NCBI GenBank assembly: GCA_027485675.1
Contig: JAIXQP010000018.1
Coordinates: 1 to 64,000 of the forward strand
Length of the DNA: 64,000 nt
Direction of reading: 5' to 3'
DNA from: Terriglobales bacterium
GTDB taxonomy: Bacteria > Acidobacteriota > Terriglobia > Bryobacterales > Bryobacteraceae
Shown: piece after piece, positions 1 through 8,253 of the stretch
How positions within the stretch are numbered: the stretch's first letter is position 1
Layout: every line of letters begins with the position of its first letter
Position numbers and translations under genes: made by a program
The notes under the pieces: model-generated
What the model was told of the DNA's origin: nothing
The model's input: only the letters and a program-made list of their open reading frames with translations
Database searches by the model: none

Positions 1-135
1 CTGCGCTTGGCCTTGACGGCTGCGCGCGTTGGGCAAAACCACCTGATAACGAGGCGAAGGGCTTAACTGAAGGTCGAGATACTATGATCCCATTTGGACG
101 AAATCAGGGCGTCTTGACAGAGTCACAACGCCCCG

Positions 136-357
136 CTACGCCGCGGACCGTTCCCTATCGCCGGCCGGCAATGCCACCTTCCAAGGCAACAACTCCGCAA
201 TCCGCTGCACTGGATGGTCGGCGATCCGCTCCATCACAAAACGCAAATACCCCGTCGGATCAAGACCATTCAGCTTCGCCGACCCAATCATCGTATAGAT
301 CGCCGCCGCTCCCCGCTCGTATGAGACCCAGCGAATAAGTGATTCTTTCGCTAATGT
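136..357 (-). pseudogene. IS66-family transposase, C-terminal remnant
   Basis: Read on the minus strand, the open frame between a stop at 358-360 and a TAG at 136-138 translates to a peptide containing ERGAAAIYTMIGSAKLNG and then ERIADHPVQRIAELLPW. This is the usual ending of IS66 transposases, where the catalytic domain runs into a C-terminal element with the ERIADHP...LLPW signature. No DDE residues or N-terminal part remain, and no start codon is plausible, so it is a fragment left by an old insertion. It lies end to end with a second, unrelated IS66-like fragment on the opposite strand. Confidence 0.75.
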
Positions 358-369
358 TCAGGTGCACAT

Positions 370-561
370 AACCGGAAGAAGTGGATCCATGTAGGGAGGT
401 GGAGACGGGGCCGAAGGTGGCGGCGATCGTGTCGGGGATTGAAAGCTGCCGGCGGATCGGGTTGCCGGTGCCGGCGAGATGCTGCCGGGGTTGAGCGACC
501 GGAAGGTCAGCGAGGTGCGGGGCTGACGCCTTCGGCTTGGGTCCGACGGAGAATCGCTTAA
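370..561 (+). pseudogene. Second IS66-like transposase remnant, multiply frameshifted
   Basis: Three frames must be joined to read this fragment: NRKKWIHVG, then ETGPKVAAIVSGIESCRR, then EMLPGLSDRKVSEVR, and finally LTPSAWVRRR before TAA at 559-561. The order and wording match the end of IS66 transposases that carry GPKVAAI...ESCRR...LPGL...LTPxAW. At least three indels separate the pieces, so it cannot encode a working protein. The GC-rich stretch after the stop (about 562-607) may be the adjoining element end; this is inferred only from its position. Confidence 0.55.
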
Positions 562-687
562 CCCGAAACCGGGATTCGCGCGAGGCTGGGGTTGGACGAA
601 CGGATACAGTTCAGCACACGCGGCTTGATGATTCCCTCCGCCTTGCACAATGGAACTTCGTCGGGAACGCGCCGAACTCGCCGGAGT

Positions 688-974
688 TCATCGGATTTCC
701 GCCGGCTCGAAGCTGATCTTTAGGCGGCTGCCCGTTACCGCTCCAAGGTCCGCGTCGACGGCTTGCTGCCGCCGCCCTCCAGGCGCGCGATCACCGCCTG
801 GGTCGTGTTCATGCGCTGCGCCAGTTGCTCCTGTGTTAGTCCCGCCCGGCAACGCGCCTCAATCAGCGCGGCAGTAAGAGAAAATTCTTCCTCCAGAGCC
901 GTGTACCCTCGATGATACTCAGGGTTCTTCATCCACTCCTGGTGGAGCTCATCCGCAGTCGTCCGTTTCTTCAC
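688..974 (-). pseudogene. XRE-family antitoxin (HigA-like), C terminus frameshifted
   Basis: A GTG at 974, overlapping the stop of the preceding toxin fragment as GTGA, opens a frame of 79 residues with a helix-turn-helix: AGLTQEQLAQRMNTTQAVIA then RLEGG. This is the standard layout of HigA-type antitoxins encoded after their toxin. The frame stops at 735-737 right after KPSTRTLER, but the next frame continues as AVTGSRLKISFEPAE, the normal family ending, up to TGA at 688-690. A deletion of a few bases near 738-742 (probably between short GCGGTA repeats) therefore truncated the protein. The HTH itself is intact, so residual DNA binding is possible. Confidence 0.65.
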
Positions 975-1257
975 TCTTCCACCTCCATCGCTCTTCGCAG
1001 CGCGAGTTCTATCTCTTGCCTCGGCGTCTTCTGCGTTTTCTTCACAAATACCCGCAACACGACGATGCGGCGCCTTCGGGCCGTAACGTAGATGGCACGC
1101 GAAATCCCGTCCCTGCCCTTCATACGCATCTCCCACAGTGGGCCGTCCAGATGTTTAAGGTGAGGCTCTCCAACCCCGCCAGTCCGTACGCTTGGACCAG
1201 TTCAACAATCCGCCGAAAGCGGGCTTGCATGCCAAATCGCATCTTGGCGACTTCCAT
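971..1257 (-). pseudogene. HigB/RelE-type toxin (Gp49-like), frameshifted
   Basis: The upstream half reads MQARFRRIVELVQAYGLAG in one frame; the downstream half reads PHLKHLDGPLWEMRMKGRDG and then ISRAIYVT...VLRVFVKKTQKTPRQE in another, ending at TGA 971-973. Together they match phage-derived Gp49-like/HigB toxins, whose hallmark is GPLWEMR followed by KKTQKTP. The frame changes around 1165-1171, between the leucine-rich helix and the first strand of the fold, and the downstream frame has no start codon. The toxin is thus predicted to be dead. Its stop overlaps the antitoxin start, the usual toxin-first arrangement. Confidence 0.65.
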
Positions 1258-1462
1258 CCCGCACTGGCCCGCCGCCAGCAAAAATCCCCCCTTTTTTCGC
1301 CCCGCCGAAATCGTCGTTCACAACCAATTGGCCGAAAACTGAAAATACCCTCTATCCCTCTCATTCCAAACCAAATAAAGCCCAAAAAACACCCCGTTTT
1401 CACCCCCTCCCGCGCCGGTTTCCGCTTCCCCACCCCCCACAATCACGGGTGAGAGTCCTCCC
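1258..1462. other. Non-coding leader, pyrimidine-rich, ahead of the terminase-like genes
   Basis: No convincing reading frame is seen. The plus strand is unusually poor in G: it carries runs of C and A, and from about 1340 to 1440 is almost free of G except in short words. It separates the decayed toxin-antitoxin pair from the three-gene terminase-like unit and presumably carries that unit's promoter, but no clear -35/-10 pair stands out. Confidence 0.4.
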
Positions 1463-2104
1463 ATGGAAACCAACGAATTGCAGCCCCACAAGAATTCTCG
1501 CGCCGCACAGGCGCGCATCAACGGCGCCAAGTCCCAGGGACCTGTCACCGCCGCCGGCAAGGCCCGTTCCCGCCAAGCCCGCCTCAAACACGGCCGCTAC
1601 GCCCGGTCCGAAGCCAAAGGAGCGAGTTTCCTCCTCCGCAACGAAAATCCCGAAGAGTTCGCCCTGTTCCGCCAAGGCTGGCTCGCCCGGTTCCAACCCA
1701 AAACCGTCGCCGAACAGGAATACGCCGACACCTTCATCGCCAACGAATGGCGACTCATCCGGGCCCAGGCCGCCGATACCGCGCTGCTCAATAACGAAAT
1801 CCGGTCCAACAAAGCCGCGGTCGACGCCGAAATCCAGCATCTGCCACCGGCCGAACGCGAACAAGCCCGCTTAGGCCATGCCGTCGCCTCGCTCTATGCC
1901 AAGTCGGGCGCCGCCGAAGCGCTCGATCGCAAAATCAGCCAGATGCATCGCGCCCGGTTGTCCACGCTGCAAGCCTGGGCCATCCTGCGCGACCAATTCC
2001 CCAATCCGGAAGGAAGAACCCAGGAAGTCACTCATTCCAAACCGTTTCTCTGTTCGGATCATTCAAAAACGGCTCCCGCGGGAACCCGAAAGATCCCAGC
2101 GTAA
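1463..2104 (+). CDS. Hypothetical protein with GKARS-type N-terminal motif, partner of terminase-like genes
   Basis: The 213-residue product begins with a basic motif, RINGAKSQGPVTAAGKARSR followed by QARLKHG (about residues 17-45), that I recall from numerous acidobacterial proteins of unknown function. The rest is largely helical (FQPKTVAEQEYADTFIANEW, later AAEALDRKISQMHRARLSTL). There is no signal peptide and no membrane segment. It lies 21 nt ahead of a terminase-like ATPase and reads in the same direction, so a DNA-recognition role like that of a small terminase subunit is possible, but this is inference from position alone. The tail after about residue 185 is low-complexity. The start is the ATG at 1463; no strong ribosome binding site precedes it. 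Confidence 0.65.
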   Translation: METNELQPHKNSRAAQARINGAKSQGPVTAAGKARSRQARLKHGRYARSEAKGASFLLRNENPEEFALFRQGWLARFQPKTVAEQEYADTFIANEWRLIRAQAADTALLNNEIRSNKAAVDAEIQHLPPAEREQARLGHAVASLYAKSGAAEALDRKISQMHRARLSTLQAWAILRDQFPNPEGRTQEVTHSKPFLCSDHSKTAPAGTRKIPA

Positions 2105-2125
2105 ACCCAAATTGAGGCCAATCCT

Positions 2126-2938
2126 ATGTCTATCTGGAGCTATCTCGCACTCGCGGCCGAACCGCCCGAAGCCATCTTCCGGGCCCTCATGCGGCCGGCG
2201 GCCGCCGGGCCCGTCGTCACCGCCGACCCGGCCGACCTGGCCAGCCAACTCGTCCGGTTCGCGCTGGATCCCATCCAGCTCGAAATCCTGCGTTCTCCGG
2301 CGCGGTATATCGCCCTGTGTTGCCATCGCCAATGGGGCAAGACCCAATGCGCCGCGCTCAAGGCGGTCCATCTGGCGATCTACCGGCCGGGAGCGGAAAT
2401 CATCCTGGTGGCGCCGTCGCTGCGCCAGTCCGGGGCCCTGCTGCGGGCCATCTATCAGTTCCTCGACGCGCTCCAGATTCCGGTCAAGCGCGACGGGCTC
2501 AATCGGCTTTCGATGCTCCTGCCCAACGGGTCGCACATCGTCGCCATTCCCAATACGAGCGATACCGTTCGTGGCTTCTCCAATGTCAGCCTCATCATCA
2601 TCGACGAAGCCGCCTTTATCAAGGACGAAACCTACCGCGCCGTGTTCCCGTTTCTCGCCGCGTCCAACGGCAATCTGCTCCTGTTGAGCACCCCCAATGG
2701 ACAAACCGGCTTCTTCTATCGTGCCGTGCACGAACCGCAAAACGGCTTCGTTCGCTTCCAGGTTCGCGCGTCCGAATCCAGTCGACTCACGCCGGAGTTC
2801 CTCTCGATGGCCAGGCTCGAACTCGGCGACGCCTACGCGCAGGAGTTCGAATGCAGCTTCACCATGGGCGAAGAACAGATCTTCGACCGGGACCTGATCG
2901 ATCAGGCGCTCGATCCCATCATTCAGGCATTCCGGTAA
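2126..2938 (+). CDS. Terminase large subunit-like ATPase (ATPase half only)
   Basis: This 270-residue protein carries the terminase ATPase core: a deviant Walker A CHRQWGKT (about 66-73), strand EIILVAPSLRQS (about 91-102), Walker B SLIIIDEAAF (about 155-164) and a motif III-like LLLLSTPNG (about 187-195). It ends with the EFECSF...FDRDLI stretch that in phage large terminases links ATPase to nuclease. Here the frame stops at 2938 and the nuclease begins as a separate gene seven bases later. Terminases translocate DNA into capsids, but no capsid, portal or tail gene is nearby, so the target is unknown. Both the family-level call and the motif order are clear; the biological role is not. Confidence 0.8.
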   Translation: MSIWSYLALAAEPPEAIFRALMRPAAAGPVVTADPADLASQLVRFALDPIQLEILRSPARYIALCCHRQWGKTQCAALKAVHLAIYRPGAEIILVAPSLRQSGALLRAIYQFLDALQIPVKRDGLNRLSMLLPNGSHIVAIPNTSDTVRGFSNVSLIIIDEAAFIKDETYRAVFPFLAASNGNLLLLSTPNGQTGFFYRAVHEPQNGFVRFQVRASESSRLTPEFLSMARLELGDAYAQEFECSFTMGEEQIFDRDLIDQALDPIIQAFR

Positions 2939-2944
2939 ATCCAG

Positions 2945-3640
2945 ATGACACGACCTCAGATTCCCGATACCACGCAGCGTTACTTCCTCGGCCTCGACCT
3001 CGGCAAACGCGTCGATCGCTCCGCCTTGGCTATTCTCGAACTCCAATGGGAGGGCAATAGCTTCGACTACGCCTGGCACGTCCCCATTCGAAACCCCATC
3101 GTGCGGCTCATCCGGGCGGACCGCTTTCCGCTCGGTCTGCCGTACTCCCACATTCCTGGAATTCTGTCCAGCGCGCTGCACAAACTCGAGCGGATGCCGG
3201 TCCTCCCCGGCAATGCGAGTCGCGCCTATCAGAAGGACCTCGCCGTCGATTCCGCCAATGCGGGCAGCTTTCTGCTCGAAATTCTGCAGCAGCAGCGGCT
3301 GGCCGCGACCCTGGTCCCGGTCACCATCACCGGCGGTGAGCGCGAACACCAGATCCAGGGCGGCGTGTGGTCCGTCCCGCGGCCTGTCCTCTTTTCGAAC
3401 CTGCGCATCCTCTTCGAAGCTGGCAATCTTCGCATCGCGCACGATCTGCCCGGCTACCGAACGCTCATCGAAGAGCTGCTCACGGCGAAGGCCTCCGGGC
3501 CGCAGCGCGAACATGACGACGTGGCCATCGCCGTCGCGCTGGCCGCCTGGCGCGCCGCCCGGGAGATTCCGGCGCTGCGCCAACCGCATCCCGAACGCGT
3601 TATACGATCGAAGGGAGAAAACCTCGCATGTTACTCCTAG
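2945..3640 (+). CDS. Terminase-like RNase H-fold nuclease (nuclease half as separate gene)
   Basis: The 231-residue product has the acidic residues of the terminase nuclease: Asp18 in YFLGLDLGKR, Asp102 in LAVDSANAG and the pair Asp191-192 in HDDVAIAVALAAW. In ordinary phage terminases this domain is fused behind the ATPase; here it is a stand-alone frame that starts seven bases after the ATPase gene ends. The stretch RADRFPLGLPY (about 58-68) is the usual Arg-x-Leu-x-x-Pro-Tyr-like region before the second acid. The 3' end overlaps the next gene by 13 bases. All candidate metal ligands are kept, which argues against simple decay. Confidence 0.75.
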   Translation: MTRPQIPDTTQRYFLGLDLGKRVDRSALAILELQWEGNSFDYAWHVPIRNPIVRLIRADRFPLGLPYSHIPGILSSALHKLERMPVLPGNASRAYQKDLAVDSANAGSFLLEILQQQRLAATLVPVTITGGEREHQIQGGVWSVPRPVLFSNLRILFEAGNLRIAHDLPGYRTLIEELLTAKASGPQREHDDVAIAVALAAWRAAREIPALRQPHPERVIRSKGENLACYS

Positions 3641-5169
3641 CCGCTGCTCTCATCATCGACGCGCATGTCGCCGTTCCTATGCGCGACGGCATCGTCCTCT
3701 ATGCCGACGTCTATCGTCCCGCCGAACCCGGCAAGTATCCCACGCTCGTCATCCGCACCCCCTACGGCGTCCAGCGCGACGGCATGCATACCGATGTCTT
3801 CCGCTTCGCCAACAACGGCTACGCCGTCGTCGTGCAAGACGTCCGCGGCCGCTTCGAGTCCGAAGGCAAGTGGGTCCCCTTCCGCGACGAAGCCCAGGAC
3901 GGTTACGACACCATCGAATGGGCCGCCAAACAGCCGTGGTCCTCGGGCAAGGTCGGCTCGCAGGGCGGCAGCTACCTCGGCAACAACCAGTGGCTCGCCG
4001 GCGCGCTCGCGCCGCCGCATCTGGTCACCATGTTCCCGAAGGTCGCCTCCACCAGCATCTATCACAACTGGGCCTACTTCGGCGGCGTCTTCCGCCTCTC
4101 GTTCAACTACGGCTGGGGCGTCGTCCGCATGCCCTACCGCATCATGCAGCCCCAATACTGGCACACCGAGTCCTACGCGCCGCCCGAGCTGAACTATAGC
4201 AAGCTGCTGCTGAATCCTCCGGATCGCGGCATCCAGCACTACCGCGACTGGCTCGCCCACGACAAGTACGACGACTACTGGCGGCCCTTCTCGGTCGAGG
4301 ATCGCTTCGACAAGATCAAGGCGCCCACCCACACGATGGGCGGCTGGTTCGACATCTTCCTCGCCGGCACCATCAACGGCTATACCGGCCTGCGCAAGCA
4401 AGGGGTCAAAGCCAAGATGATCGTCGGCCCGTGGGGCCACGGGCCCAGCCGCTCCTTCGGCGACCTCGACTTCGGCCCCAGCGCCAACCGCGATATGAAC
4501 GAGATCGAGACCGCCTGGTTCGATCACTACCTGAAGGGCGCCGAGAACGGCGTTGATCGCGAACCGCCCGTCGAAATCTTCTACATGGGCGCCAACAAGT
4601 GGAAGAAGGAAGCCGATTGGCCCCTGCCCAACACGAAGTACACCAACCTCTACCTCGCGGCGAACAAGACCCTCGCCGCCGAAAAGCCCGCCGCCGGCAG
4701 CGACTCCTACAACTACGACCCGAACAACCCTGTTCCCACGCTCGGCGGCAACAACTGCTGCGGCAGCCCAACGATCGCCGGGCCCAAGGACCAGAGGCCC
4801 CTCGAAAGCCGGCCCGACGTCCTCAGCTATACCGGCGCCCCGCTCGCTGCGCCGCTGGCCATCGCCGGACCAGTCAAGATGAAGCTCACCGTCGCGACTA
4901 CCGCGCCCGACATGCACTGGATGGTCAAACTCATCGACGTCCACCCCGACGGCAAAGCCTACAACATCGCCGAAGGCATGCTCCGCTGCGTCGCCCGCGA
5001 ATGCGAGGTCGACATGGTTGGCACCGCGAACGTCTTCCTGCGCGGCCACAGCATCCGCGTGGACATTACATCGAGTAACTTCCCGCAGTTCGCCCGAGCC
5101 CCGCACGCCGGCAAAAACACCGTCTTCCACGGCTCGCACATCGTGCTGCCCGTGGTTCCGTTACCCTAG
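3628..5169 (+). CDS. CocE/NonD family hydrolase (X-Pro dipeptidyl-peptidase S15-like)
   Basis: A 513-residue serine hydrolase. Near the N terminus it has VPMRDGIVLYADVYRP and TPYG, typical of the S15/CocE alpha/beta hydrolase. The triad can be placed at Ser115 (SQGGSYLGNNQ), Asp242 (MGGWFDIF) and His271 (VGPWGHG). The part after about residue 300 fits the C-terminal jelly-roll domain of the family. Members cleave acyl groups from amino acids, esters or beta-lactam side chains; the substrate here cannot be told. The first ten residues are hydrophobic (MLLLAAALII), which may be a shortened signal peptide or simply the start. The ATG has GAAGGGAG a few bases upstream, and the gene begins within the end of the nuclease gene. 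Confidence 0.85.
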   Translation: MLLLAAALIIDAHVAVPMRDGIVLYADVYRPAEPGKYPTLVIRTPYGVQRDGMHTDVFRFANNGYAVVVQDVRGRFESEGKWVPFRDEAQDGYDTIEWAAKQPWSSGKVGSQGGSYLGNNQWLAGALAPPHLVTMFPKVASTSIYHNWAYFGGVFRLSFNYGWGVVRMPYRIMQPQYWHTESYAPPELNYSKLLLNPPDRGIQHYRDWLAHDKYDDYWRPFSVEDRFDKIKAPTHTMGGWFDIFLAGTINGYTGLRKQGVKAKMIVGPWGHGPSRSFGDLDFGPSANRDMNEIETAWFDHYLKGAENGVDREPPVEIFYMGANKWKKEADWPLPNTKYTNLYLAANKTLAAEKPAAGSDSYNYDPNNPVPTLGGNNCCGSPTIAGPKDQRPLESRPDVLSYTGAPLAAPLAIAGPVKMKLTVATTAPDMHWMVKLIDVHPDGKAYNIAEGMLRCVARECEVDMVGTANVFLRGHSIRVDITSSNFPQFARAPHAGKNTVFHGSHIVLPVVPLP

Positions 5170-5178
5170 GAGATACGC

Positions 5179-5772
5179 ATGCGCAGGATCCTGATCCCCC
5201 TCCTTCTGGCGAGCTCCCTGTGGGCCGACGAGAAAATCTCCGCCTTTGGCAAAACCTGGTCCGTGCCGATTGCCGCCGATTGGGAGTATGTCGATAACGT
5301 GCTGAGCTTGAACGTCGCCCGGCCCCAGACCGCGCCGCGCCGGCCCAAACAGTTCGCCCTGCTCGAAGAGGGTCCCTTCGATAAGGTGACCGTCGAAGTC
5401 GAAGCTCGCCGTCTGCAAGGCTCGCTCATTATCGTCTACGCCTATCGCGATGACGCCCATTTCAACTACGCCCATCTCTCCGTGGATGCGCCGGCCAAGC
5501 AACCGGTACACAACGGCATCTTCCATGTGTACGGAGGAGACCGCGTCCGCATCAGCCCCGAAGAGGGTCCCGGCGGCCTGCCCGATACCAACTGGCACAA
5601 AGTGAAGCTCGTGTGGTCCGGTCAGACCGGCGAGGTCACCGTTACCGTCGACGGGCAAACCACCGGCGCGCTGCGCGGCATCGACCTCAGCTTGAAGTCC
5701 GGCAAGATCGGGCTAGGCTCCTTCTTCGAGACCGCCCAGTTCCGCAACCTGAAAGTGATTCACGGGTCCTGA
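5179..5772 (+). CDS. Secreted LamG/DUF1080-like protein
   Basis: The 197-residue protein opens with a signal peptide (MRRILIPLLLASSLWADEK, cleavage after about residue 16). The remainder alternates beta strands typical of concanavalin-like jelly rolls: GPFDKVTVEVEARRLQGS, NYAHLSVDAP, NWHKVKLVWSGQTGEVTV and KSGKIGLGSFFETAQFRNL. This wording, with a final GKIGLGSFF...FRNLKV, is what DUF1080/3-keto-glycoside hydrolase-like domains show. It probably binds or cleaves a glycan in the periplasm, but catalytic residues cannot be picked. An AGGAG precedes the ATG. Its 3' end runs 60 bases into the convergent thiD gene. Confidence 0.7.
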   Translation: MRRILIPLLLASSLWADEKISAFGKTWSVPIAADWEYVDNVLSLNVARPQTAPRRPKQFALLEEGPFDKVTVEVEARRLQGSLIIVYAYRDDAHFNYAHLSVDAPAKQPVHNGIFHVYGGDRVRISPEEGPGGLPDTNWHKVKLVWSGQTGEVTVTVDGQTTGALRGIDLSLKSGKIGLGSFFETAQFRNLKVIHGS

Positions 5773-6498
5773 TCCGTGGCCTAACCCGGGGTTGGTCCGA
5801 ATCGCCCCGCTGATGTACTGTTTGGCCCGGCTCACCGCCTCGGGCAGGTTGAGCCCGTGCGCCAGCAGCGCAGTGATCGCCGCCGAATAGGTGCACCCGG
5901 TGCCGTGGGTATGCGGAGTATCAAACCGCTCGCCCGTGTACCACCGTTCGATCCCGTCAAACCAAAGCAGGTCGGCCGCCTCGCCGGCGAGGTGACCGCC
6001 TTTCAGCAGCACCGCCCGCGCGGGAATCCGCCGGGCCGCTTCCACCATCGCCGCGCGATCCCGGATCACCATTCCGGTCAGCGCTTCGGCCTCCGGCAGG
6101 TTCGGCGTCACCAGCGCCGCCACCGGAAACAAGTCGTCGATCAAAGCTTGCGCCGCCTCGGCCGCCAGCAACGGAGCCCCGTGCTTTGAGACCATCACCG
6201 GGTCCACCACGAGAGGCCCCCGCACCGCCTGGGCTACCGCCCGGATGATCCCCGCATTCCCGAGAGCGCCGGTCTTCGACGCCCCAACCGGGAGGTCCGA
6301 CTGGACCGCCGCAATCTGCTGGGTCACCAACTCCGGATCGAGACATTCGACGCGAGTTACCCCGATCGTGTTCTGCACCGTAATCAACGTAATCACCGCC
6401 GCGCCGTACACGCGATGCTGGTGAAACGTCTTCAGATCCGCTTGGATGCCGGCCCCGCCGCTGGGGTCGGAGCCGGCAATCGTTAAAGCAACTCGCAT
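5713..6498 (-). CDS. thiD: Hydroxymethylpyrimidine/phosphomethylpyrimidine kinase
   Basis: A 261-residue ribokinase-fold enzyme of thiamine biosynthesis that phosphorylates HMP and HMP-P. The signature ALTIAGSDPSGGAGIQADLK starts at residue 4, then VVDPVMVSKHG (about 111), TPNLPEAEALTG (about 146) and the anion-hole/catalytic stretch HGTGCTYSAAITALLAHG (about 208-225, Asp of the usual GTGD replaced by Thr-Tyr: GTGCTY is the normal ThiD form). Length is normal. It is the last gene of a long minus-strand operon, its ATG overlapping the upstream stop as TAATG. No thiamine-pyrophosphate riboswitch was recognised in front of it, which fits expression from the operon promoter. Confidence 0.93.
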   Translation of the reverse strand: MRVALTIAGSDPSGGAGIQADLKTFHQHRVYGAAVITLITVQNTIGVTRVECLDPELVTQQIAAVQSDLPVGASKTGALGNAGIIRAVAQAVRGPLVVDPVMVSKHGAPLLAAEAAQALIDDLFPVAALVTPNLPEAEALTGMVIRDRAAMVEAARRIPARAVLLKGGHLAGEAADLLWFDGIERWYTGERFDTPHTHGTGCTYSAAITALLAHGLNLPEAVSRAKQYISGAIRTNPGLGHGSGPVNHFQVAELGGLEEGA

Positions 6499-7766
6499 TA
6501 GGGAAGGTTCAGCTTGCCAACCTCGGTCCGGCCCACCGCATTCGCGATGGCCACCGTCACCGAACCCACTAGGCTAGCATCCCCGGCCACCGGGAAGACG
6601 GCGCGGAGCCGGAACATTCCGCCGAGGCCGCTCGACTGGTAGTAGCTTCTCCACTCGTTCTCCGGGGTGACGGAGAACACGCTGCCCAAAGGATTCCCGG
6701 CTTTGTCCGCAAACTGAAAGTTCATCGACGACACGCCTCGCGAGTTGTCGAAACCACTCAACGCTACGACGATGGTGGCCCCTTCCCGGGTCACTTTCGC
6801 GTCATCAATCGCCACCGGCTGGAACTCGGTCTGCAACTCCCGGCGTACCTCACTGCCGGGGGTCTTCACGAGCAGCCGGATCCGCCCCGCGACGGTCCCG
6901 GTCTGGAGCATGATCTCCTCGTGCTCCCCGAACCGCGCCAGGTTGCTGCCCGCCACAACCGTAAAGCTCGCTACCCGCCCGGTGCTCAAACGAACCGCCG
7001 GATCGTCTCCGCTGAACTCGAGTTCGAGAGTCCCGGCCGCGTTCGACCGCGCCGGTTCCGCAAACTCAACGCGGAGCCGGACCTGCTGGCCGCTCGTCAC
7101 GGTCGCTGCATCCGTCAAGATCCGCGCCTCGGAGAGCCGGGGCAACGTCCCGGTCACCCGCAGGACAAACGTCCGCCCCGCGATCGACAACACGCCCGAG
7201 CGCAAGCCGGCCGCCGCCGGCGTCACCGTCAGCCGCAAGGCGAATTCACCGCCCGGCTCAAGCACCAGCGGCAGCACCAACGGCTCGGCGAAAGGAAAGT
7301 CAGACGCGATCGAAGGAATGGTCAACGGCCGGGTGGAACGGTTCTGGAGCAGAACGATCGTCGCCGCCGGCGACCCCACCTCGGCGGAACCGAAGTCGAT
7401 CACCCCGCCCTGAAACAGCGGCGCGCCCTGATGGACCACCGTGGCCGCCGCCAACGCCGTCCCGCGAACAATCACGCTCGAACTGTCCACCGAGAGGTTG
7501 GCGCTGTAGCTGCCTTCGGCATCCGGCAGGAATCGAACCGTGAAGTCACCCGAAGGCTGGATCGCCCGCACCGAAAACCCAACCCCCGCGACGGCAAGGT
7601 TCGCCCCGGCGGGACCTCGAAATCTCACATCGAGCGGATCGCCGGGAGTCGTCGTCCCGAGGACGAAGCTTGCACTTACCGGGCGAAACCCATCGGGGGT
7701 CTCCACCTGAATCTGGGCCGCCAACACGGACGCGGCGAAGAGCAGAAGACTAACGGCTCTCTTCAT
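6498..7766 (-). CDS. Secreted protein with ASPM-SPD-2-Hydin-like Ig domain
   Basis: The start is set at the ATG at 7766: it is preceded by GGAGG at a good distance and gives a clean signal peptide (MKRAVSLLLFAASVLAAQ), whereas the frame extends further upstream without either. The 422-residue product contains an ASH-type immunoglobulin-like domain at about 130-225: VIDFGSAEVGSPAATIVLLQ, then NRSTRPLTIPSIAS and LSIAGRTFVLRVTG. The flanking parts are further beta-sandwich repeats (FTVRFLPDAEGSY; VTSGQQVRLRVEF). No enzyme motif is present, so it is probably an extracellular or periplasmic binding or scaffold protein. It overlaps the preceding gene by 17 bases. Confidence 0.75.
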   Translation of the reverse strand: MKRAVSLLLFAASVLAAQIQVETPDGFRPVSASFVLGTTTPGDPLDVRFRGPAGANLAVAGVGFSVRAIQPSGDFTVRFLPDAEGSYSANLSVDSSSVIVRGTALAAATVVHQGAPLFQGGVIDFGSAEVGSPAATIVLLQNRSTRPLTIPSIASDFPFAEPLVLPLVLEPGGEFALRLTVTPAAAGLRSGVLSIAGRTFVLRVTGTLPRLSEARILTDAATVTSGQQVRLRVEFAEPARSNAAGTLELEFSGDDPAVRLSTGRVASFTVVAGSNLARFGEHEEIMLQTGTVAGRIRLLVKTPGSEVRRELQTEFQPVAIDDAKVTREGATIVVALSGFDNSRGVSSMNFQFADKAGNPLGSVFSVTPENEWRSYYQSSGLGGMFRLRAVFPVAGDASLVGSVTVAIANAVGRTEVGKLNLP

Positions 7767-8253
7767 GATCAGCCTCCGGAATCTCATACCGGGCCTCGCG
7801 CCCGGGAGTCGTTCGCACCGCATAACTCCGGCCCCGGAGCCGGACATGCCACCACTCCTTGGCGATCGCCTCGGCCTCGTCCTCCGGCGCGGCGAACTCG
7901 GCCTCGTCCACGGCAACGTTCTTCAGCGACCCGCCATCCCAGCGATACGCCACGTTCTGACCCTTCAGCCAAACACCGGTTTCGCTGAACCGGGCCTCCT
8001 CGGCGGGGAGCCGGGCCACCGTCGCACCGGTCGCATCCAAGCGCTCAATCTCCGCTTCCGTACGAAGCCAACCGCCATCGCCGTACCAGGCAAAACCCAA
8101 GACGCCCTCGCGCACGACCGCGCCGGGGACAAAGCTGCCCGCCACACCATGGAGCGAACGAACCCGATTCTGCGCATCGCGCCAGAACCCGATGCGGGGA
8201 GCCTCGATCTGGCCGAAGGCAACCAAACAGAAGAAAAAGACTATGTATCTCAT
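7750..8253 (-). CDS. Small secreted protein of unknown function
   Basis: A 167-residue product with a signal peptide (MRYIVFFFCLVAFGQ) and no family I recognise. The mature part carries short repeats of the kind IGFWRDAQNRVRSLHGVAGS and VLGFAWYGDGGWL, suggesting a small beta-propeller-like or beta-sheet fold, and an acidic stretch (DEAEFAAPEDEAEAIAKEW). It starts inside the end of the previous gene by the ATGA overlap at 8250-8253 and ends inside the next gene's start, so the three secreted-protein genes are expected to be translated together. Confidence 0.65.
   Translation of the reverse strand: MRYIVFFFCLVAFGQIEAPRIGFWRDAQNRVRSLHGVAGSFVPGAVVREGVLGFAWYGDGGWLRTEAEIERLDATGATVARLPAEEARFSETGVWLKGQNVAYRWDGGSLKNVAVDEAEFAAPEDEAEAIAKEWWHVRLRGRSYAVRTTPGREARYEIPEADHEESR

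Noticed and set aside
84-338. An 84-residue plus-strand frame
   Set aside because: It is antisense to the IS66 transposase end read on the minus strand.
2063-5139. Long minus-strand open frames of about 500 residues
   Set aside because: They mirror the terminase-like and CocE genes, whose motifs are clear on the plus strand; composition is that of an antisense shadow.
6490-6520. Thiamine-pyrophosphate riboswitch before thiD
   Set aside because: thiD overlaps the preceding coding sequence; no THI-box words (such as CTGAGA) in a folded context were recognised there.
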